9,897 bases of DNA. Source: JBBIVB01 sp964567515 (GTDB taxonomy: Bacteria; Patescibacteriota; Patescibacteriia; Veblenbacterales; UBA10138). The notes under the pieces were generated by a model, which saw only the letters and a list, made by a program, of their open reading frames with translations, made no database searches and was not told the origin of the DNA. The stretch covers positions 1-9,897 of the forward strand of contig CAZMMW010000031.1 in the NCBI GenBank assembly GCA_964567515.1, given 5' to 3'. Shown piece after piece: positions 7,137 to 9,897 of this stretch (its first letter is position 1; the number at the start of each line of letters is the position of its first letter). A program made the position numbers and the translations under genes.

Positions 7137-8378
7137 TTAGTGAATAACAATTTTATTCAATAGCTCTTTTAAGGTAAGTATTTTAATTTCTCCTGTAGCC
7201 CGATTTTTCAACTCTACCTTGTTTTTAGTATTAGCACTAATGACTACCCGCCAAGGCAAACCAATTAAATCAGCATCATTAAATTTTAAACCAGCTGATT
7301 CATCGCGATCGTCATATAAAACTTCTACACCTTGTTTTAACAAAGATTGATATAATTTATCAGCCCCATCTTTAATTTTTTTATCTTGACCCAAAACTAA
7401 TAAATGCGCTGAATATGGCGCTACATTCGCTGGCCAAATTATTCCCTTGTTATCATGATTAACTTCCACAATAGTTCCCATCACCCTTCCTGGGCCAATA
7501 CCGTATGACGCCATAATAACCGGGTGTTTTTTACCAGTTTCGTCAGTATAAAATAAATCCAAGGCTTCAGAAAATTTAGTACCTAACTTAAAAATATTTC
7601 CCACTTCCACACTTTTACTTTTGTGTATAGTGTCCTGATGACAACCTGGACATTTAGCATTTGACTCTTTAACTAATTCAGTATTTTGGGCAAAATCGCA
7701 CTTATCACAATAAACAATTAGGTCTTCCCCGGCTTCAGTTAAAACCTGAAATTCATGACTAAACTTCTTAGTAAAAGCGCCGCCCGAAGCTTCCACTACC
7801 AGCGATTTTAAACCGCATCTTTTAAAAATTTTAAGATAAGCAACTTTAACTAGCTCATAATACTTATCTAAATCTGCCTCCGTGGTATGGAAGCTATATA
7901 AATCTTTCATCACAAACTCGCGTGTTCTAATAATACCGGATTTAGCGCGTGGCTCGTTTCTAAATTTAGTTTGCAATTGATAAACGTATTTAGGTAAATC
8001 GCGATAAGAGGAAATAAAACGTTTAGCAATTTGAGTAATCGGCTCCTCATGGGTCCAAGCTAAACCAACCGAAGTGCCAGACTTCTCTTTAAATTTATAC
8101 ATGATCTCCTCTGGAGTAATCCAGCGATTAGTTGCTTCCCAAAGTTCTTTAGGCTGCAAAGCAGTCATTTCCAATTCTTGTCCACCGATAGCATTCATCT
8201 CTTCGCGAATAATCTGTTCTATCTTTTTAAAAACGCGCCAACCTAAAGGTAAATAAGAATAAGCACCAGATATTTGTTTGTCAATAAAACCAGCTTTAAT
8301 AAGAAGCTGGGCGTTAACCGCCTGCTCATCCGCAGGTACGGTTTTAGAAGTTTTGGTAAATAATTCCGATTGCCGCAT
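7137..8378 (-). CDS. proS: Prolyl-tRNA synthetase lacking the editing insertion
   Basis: Charges tRNA-Pro with proline. I chose the ATG at 8378 (413 residues) because MRQSELFTKTSK aligns with the normal ProRS N-terminus; an in-frame TTG at 8417 would add a hydrophobic stretch the family lacks. Class II motifs: LAWTHEEPITQ (106-116), motif 2 FRNEPRAKSGIIRTREF (139-155), SHEFQVLTEAGED (207-219), motif 3 MASYGIGPGRVM (289-300), and the anticodon-binding domain (about 322-413) with YDDRDESAGLKFNDADL (355-371). In E. coli-type ProRS an editing domain (INS) of about 180 residues lies between the HEFQVL and VEVGNIF blocks. Here about 40 residues remain, with two CxxC pairs (Cys224/227 and Cys243/246) that could bind zinc. 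That makes it far shorter than the 572-residue E. coli enzyme. It heads the mreBCD-mrdA run. Confidence 0.95.
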   Translation of the reverse strand: MRQSELFTKTSKTVPADEQAVNAQLLIKAGFIDKQISGAYSYLPLGWRVFKKIEQIIREEMNAIGGQELEMTALQPKELWEATNRWITPEEIMYKFKEKSGTSVGLAWTHEEPITQIAKRFISSYRDLPKYVYQLQTKFRNEPRAKSGIIRTREFVMKDLYSFHTTEADLDKYYELVKVAYLKIFKRCGLKSLVVEASGGAFTKKFSHEFQVLTEAGEDLIVYCDKCDFAQNTELVKESNAKCPGCHQDTIHKSKSVEVGNIFKLGTKFSEALDLFYTDETGKKHPVIMASYGIGPGRVMGTIVEVNHDNKGIIWPANVAPYSAHLLVLGQDKKIKDGADKLYQSLLKQGVEVLYDDRDESAGLKFNDADLIGLPWRVVISANTKNKVELKNRATGEIKILTLKELLNKIVIH

Positions 8379-8426
8379 AAACTTAAGGATAACAAAATTG
8401 AACAAATAATCAAGCAACTACTCTCT

Positions 8427-8463
8427 ATACTATTTTTAATTTATGGTTATTCTAAAATAGTAT
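8427..8463. repeat. 10-bp perfect inverted repeat upstream of proS
   Basis: ATACTATTTT (8427-8436) and AAAATAGTAT (8454-8463) pair perfectly around a 17-base spacer, about 50-85 bases upstream of the proS ATG. The same strand also has CTCTCTAT directly before the left arm (8421-8428) and again just after the right arm (8465-8472). No T-run follows on either strand, so it is not a normal terminator. It could be an RNA stem in the proS leader or a protein-binding site. Confidence 0.5.
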
Positions 8464-8510
8464 TCTCTCTATTTGCGCGAATACTTCTAACTACTTAAAT
8501 TAGCGACAGC

Positions 8511-8532
8511 GATATATTTCTCATAATATATC
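8511..8532. repeat. 8-bp perfect AT-rich hairpin
   Basis: GATATATT (8511-8518) and AATATATC (8525-8532) form a perfect 8-bp stem with a 6-base loop. On the plus strand TTTT follows, but the stem is so AT-rich that termination would be weak, and no plus-strand gene precedes it. I treat it as part of the leader-like region upstream of proS. Confidence 0.4.
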
Positions 8533-8768
8533 TTTTAGATAACTTGGAAAATTGACTGTCTTACTATAAAAGACTAAATTGCCACGTCTTTGATAATCTG
8601 ACAATCTGGCTTGCGATAAATTATATTAAATGCTTGGAGGTGGATTTTAAAGACAATTTAATTACTTTTGCTATTTACCCAACCGTGCGTTCCTAACCGT
8701 CGGATAAAACTTTAAATTATTTCCAGACGTTTGCGTCCGGCTAATAAGCGAAAATAACATATAAGTTC

Positions 8769-8796
8769 ATTATAATTAATACCACCATTCTACCAA
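8769..8796 (-). promoter_or_regulatory. Candidate minus-strand promoter driving the proS leader
   Basis: A perfect -10 box TATAAT (8769-8774) follows a -35 box TTGGTA (8791-8796, 4 of 6) with a 16-base spacer, both on the minus strand. Transcription would start near 8762, giving a leader of about 385 bases before proS. The -35 box is one end of the 22-bp palindrome at 8791-8812, so a protein bound there would block it. A second possible pair shares the site: TTGTAC (8810-8815), 17 bases, TAGAAT (8787-8792). Confidence 0.5.
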
Positions 8797-8812
8797 TTCG
8801 CGCGAATTGGTA
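8791..8812. promoter_or_regulatory. 22-bp perfect palindrome, possible operator
   Basis: The half-site TACCAATTCGC is followed directly by its exact reverse complement, centred between 8801 and 8802. No T-run follows on either strand, so it is a poor terminator. It covers the -35 box of the promoter at 8769-8796 and fills the spacer of the alternative TTGTAC/TAGAAT pair, the classic placement of a dimeric repressor operator. A further partial copy of the half-site (TACCACCATTC, 8780-8790) adjoins it, so an RNA form could pair in two ways. No regulator gene lies in the window. Confidence 0.55.
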
Positions 8813-8846
8813 CAAGATGTAAAGGGTTGATAAAAATTGTAGTAAA

Positions 8847-9791
8847 TTAAAGAGTGGTGATGGGTCTAGACTGGGTGATATAAAATTTGCCTGCACTATA
8901 TGCCCATTCTATATCTTGCGGCGATTTATAGTGTTTTTCTATATTAAGGCAGATTTTAGCCAGCTCAATAATTTGTTTGCCGGTTAATTTTTGCTTGCCG
9001 ATTTCTTTCTTGCTAACGTTTTTCCAAACATTTCCGCCTTGTGCTTTTCCTTGCAAATAACGGGACTGATCAGAAGCATTAATATCTAGTAACCTATAAT
9101 TTTCCTTATCCACTACGTAGGAATCTGGTGTGATTTGTCCAGAAACCACCGCCTCGCCTAAACCTACACCTGCTTCTATAATCATTTGGTTTTTATTTTT
9201 GGTAACAGGATGAACAGTAAAAGCAATGCCGGCAATCTCTGATTGCACCATAATCTGCACTACCACCGCCACGGAAACTTTGGCTTTATGTAACTTTTTT
9301 TCATGGCGATAAAAAATAGCCCGCGGTGTAAACAAAGATGACCAACAATTTTTTACCCGACCAAGCAAATTCTTTTCCGTGGTATTCAAATAAGACTCTA
9401 ACTCCCCTGCCCAACTGGCTTGCGACGAATCCTCCGCCGTAGCCGAGGAACGAACAGCTACATATTTTGCTTTTAACTTTTTAAATTCTGCCAAAATTTC
9501 TTTTTGCAAATCTTTGGGCATTCTAGCATCGTGAATTAAATCACGAATAACCACTGAATATTTTTCCACCGAATTTACATCTTTATGATTAATTTTTTTT
9601 AATTGCGTCTCAATGTCAACCTCTAAATCAGTTTCGTGCAAAAATCTGTCAAAAACCGCGGCTAAAATAACAAACCCCGGCGGAACAGGAATCCCAACCT
9701 GCATCATTTCTCCCAAAGACGCTCCCTTGCCTCCGGCTAAATGAACATCTTTTTTTGAAATTTTAGCAAAGGGTAAAATATGTGTTTCCAT
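8847..9791 (-). CDS. Stand-alone PEP synthase/PPDK-type ATP-binding domain protein
   Basis: This is the ATP-grasp nucleotide-binding domain (PPDK_N) found at the N-terminus of PEP synthase, pyruvate phosphate dikinase and rifampin phosphotransferase, where it moves phosphate from ATP to a catalytic histidine on another domain. Visible blocks: LAGGKGASLGEMM (18-30), PVPPGFVIL (35-43), VAVRSSATAEDSSQASWAGE (111-130), IAGIAFTVHPVT (186-197), EAGVGLGEAVVSGQITPDSY (206-225) and DIEWAY...YITQSRPI (293-311). The protein ends there at 314 residues, whereas full PEP synthase has about 790. The phosphohistidine swivelling domain and the PEP/pyruvate barrel are absent, and no remnant follows in 8379-8846. 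The upstream gene ends in what looks like a swivelling domain. The ATG at 9791 gives a clean domain start with no clear Shine-Dalgarno; the 46-base gap holds only weak promoter-like boxes. The acceptor substrate cannot be told from sequence. Confidence 0.85.
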   Translation of the reverse strand: METHILPFAKISKKDVHLAGGKGASLGEMMQVGIPVPPGFVILAAVFDRFLHETDLEVDIETQLKKINHKDVNSVEKYSVVIRDLIHDARMPKDLQKEILAEFKKLKAKYVAVRSSATAEDSSQASWAGELESYLNTTEKNLLGRVKNCWSSLFTPRAIFYRHEKKLHKAKVSVAVVVQIMVQSEIAGIAFTVHPVTKNKNQMIIEAGVGLGEAVVSGQITPDSYVVDKENYRLLDINASDQSRYLQGKAQGGNVWKNVSKKEIGKQKLTGKQIIELAKICLNIEKHYKSPQDIEWAYSAGKFYITQSRPITTL

Positions 9792-9837
9792 ATATTAAAA
9801 GTTTATCAAACTAAGCTACCTTTAACAAATTGATCCT

Positions 9838-9897
9838 TCATAACTTTTTGACTAATCCTTTAGCGGAATCCACCTCCACTATATCTCCGTCTTTTAA
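9838..9897 (-). CDS. C-terminal tip of a PEP-utilising (swivelling) domain protein, partial
   Basis: Nineteen codons enter from the window edge and end in TGA at 9838. They read LKDGDIVEVDSAKGLVKKL. This resembles the usual end of the PEP-utilising mobile domain, where a D-G-D/Q-x-V-E-V-D-x-x-x-G-x-V pattern closes the swivelling fold that carries the phosphohistidine in PEP synthase, PPDK and enzyme I. The active-site histidine itself lies outside the window. The next gene, 46 bases on, encodes the ATP-binding partner domain, which supports the call. The evidence is one short motif plus context, so it is moderate. Confidence 0.6.
   Translation of the reverse strand, partial: LKDGDIVEVDSAKGLVKKL

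Larger units (their letters stand above)
8379..8762 (-). ncRNA. Possible structured proS leader or small RNA, unrecognised
   Basis: This gene-free stretch has stops in all frames and no tRNA, tmRNA, RNase P, SRP or T-box signature that I can find. If transcription starts near 8762, the RNA would fold into: hairpin A (8717-8747), with CCGGACG/CGTCTGG closed by CAAA and extended by TTATT/AATAA; hairpin B (8674-8708), TTTATCCGAC/GTTGGGTAAA, 10 bp with a 15-base loop; a longer pairing of TAAATTGTCTTT (8649-8660) with 8575-8591 around a 5-base bulge; a small GTCTT/AAGAC hairpin (8558-8574); GATATATT/AATATATC (8511-8532); and a 10-bp stem at 8427-8463. A and B together use three G-U pairs that would be A-C mismatches in plus-strand RNA, favouring minus-strand transcription. 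Stems were found by eye with no energy calculation. It may be a leader of proS or an independent RNA. Confidence 0.35.

Noticed and set aside
8379..8417. N-terminal extension of ProRS from an in-frame TTG at 8417
   Set aside because: It would add a hydrophobic stretch with no counterpart in ProRS, while the ATG at 8378 gives the standard family N-terminus.
8552..8580. Plus-strand promoter TTGACT-N17-TAAATT
   Set aside because: The boxes are fair, but there is no plus-strand gene or clear RNA downstream before the convergent coding sequence.
8742..8789. Tiny hydrophobic leader peptide of 15 residues (minus strand ATG at 8789)
   Set aside because: No Shine-Dalgarno, it starts upstream of the predicted transcription start, and nothing in its composition (no proline codons) suggests attenuation.
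8379..8846. T-box riboswitch controlling proS
   Set aside because: No AGGGTGGNACCGCG-type T-box sequence and no terminator hairpin with a T-run lie near proS. The only similar string, GGTGGTA (8780-8788 region), is at the far end.
8379..8846. tmRNA, RNase P RNA, SRP RNA or tRNA gene
   Set aside because: No tRNA-like T-arm or CCA end, no GAGGAAAGTCC-type RNase P block and no SRP Alu or GGAAGCA motif on either strand.
8379..8846. Decayed remainder of PEP synthase after the ATP-binding domain
   Set aside because: No frame shows the swivelling-domain histidine region or barrel motifs; frames are broken throughout and the composition looks non-coding.
9792..9837. Promoter for the ATP-binding-domain gene (TTGTTA-N17-TAAACT)
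   Set aside because: Both boxes match only 4 of 6 and the gap is just 46 bases; read-through from the upstream gene is simpler.
9838..9840. Alternative genetic code with TGA read as glycine
   Set aside because: The TGA falls right where the swivelling-domain tip normally ends, and all other genes close cleanly under the standard bacterial code.

Overview
The window is AT-rich and every gene I can support lies on the minus strand, so transcription runs from high to low coordinates. Compact genes, short or overlapping junctions, weak Shine-Dalgarno sequences, a short ProRS without its editing insertion and stand-alone PEP-synthase modules suggest a member of the Candidate Phyla Radiation (Patescibacteria, Parcubacteria-like). 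That placement is inference from gene style; there is no rRNA or ribosomal protein here to confirm it. The standard bacterial code fits, with TAA, TAG and one TGA stop.

In transcription order: (1) 9838-9897 is the C-terminal tip of a protein that looks like a PEP-utilising (swivelling) domain, followed at 8847-9791 by a stand-alone PEP synthase/PPDK-type ATP-binding domain. Together they look like a PEP-synthase-type enzyme split into separate genes in swapped order. (2) 8379-8846 is a 468-base stretch without a gene. It holds a 22-bp perfect palindrome overlapping a good minus-strand promoter, then a run of hairpins, some of which pair properly only in minus-strand RNA. I read it as a possible structured leader of proS or a separate small RNA, and I do not recognise a known family. 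(3) 7137-8378 is proS, followed by the cell-shape cluster mreB, mreC, mreD and the class B penicillin-binding protein PBP2 (mrdA) at 2868-7096. These genes are tightly packed and probably co-transcribed. rodA, the usual SEDS partner, is not next to mrdA. (4) greA (2299-2766) follows with a possible promoter of its own and ends in a clear intrinsic terminator at 2268-2294.

(5) A REP/MITE-like double-hairpin repeat (2177-2242) separates that terminator from a good lysS promoter (2135-2163), whose predicted start site leaves almost no 5' leader. lysS (640-2124) is followed after one base by an unrecognised 141-residue protein (213-638), then by the N-terminal part of a GIY-YIG nuclease-family protein cut by the window edge (1-191).

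By function, the window joins translation (ProRS, LysRS), transcript-cleavage fidelity (GreA) and lateral wall synthesis (MreBCD-PBP2). The least explained parts are the region upstream of proS and the split PEP-synthase-like modules.
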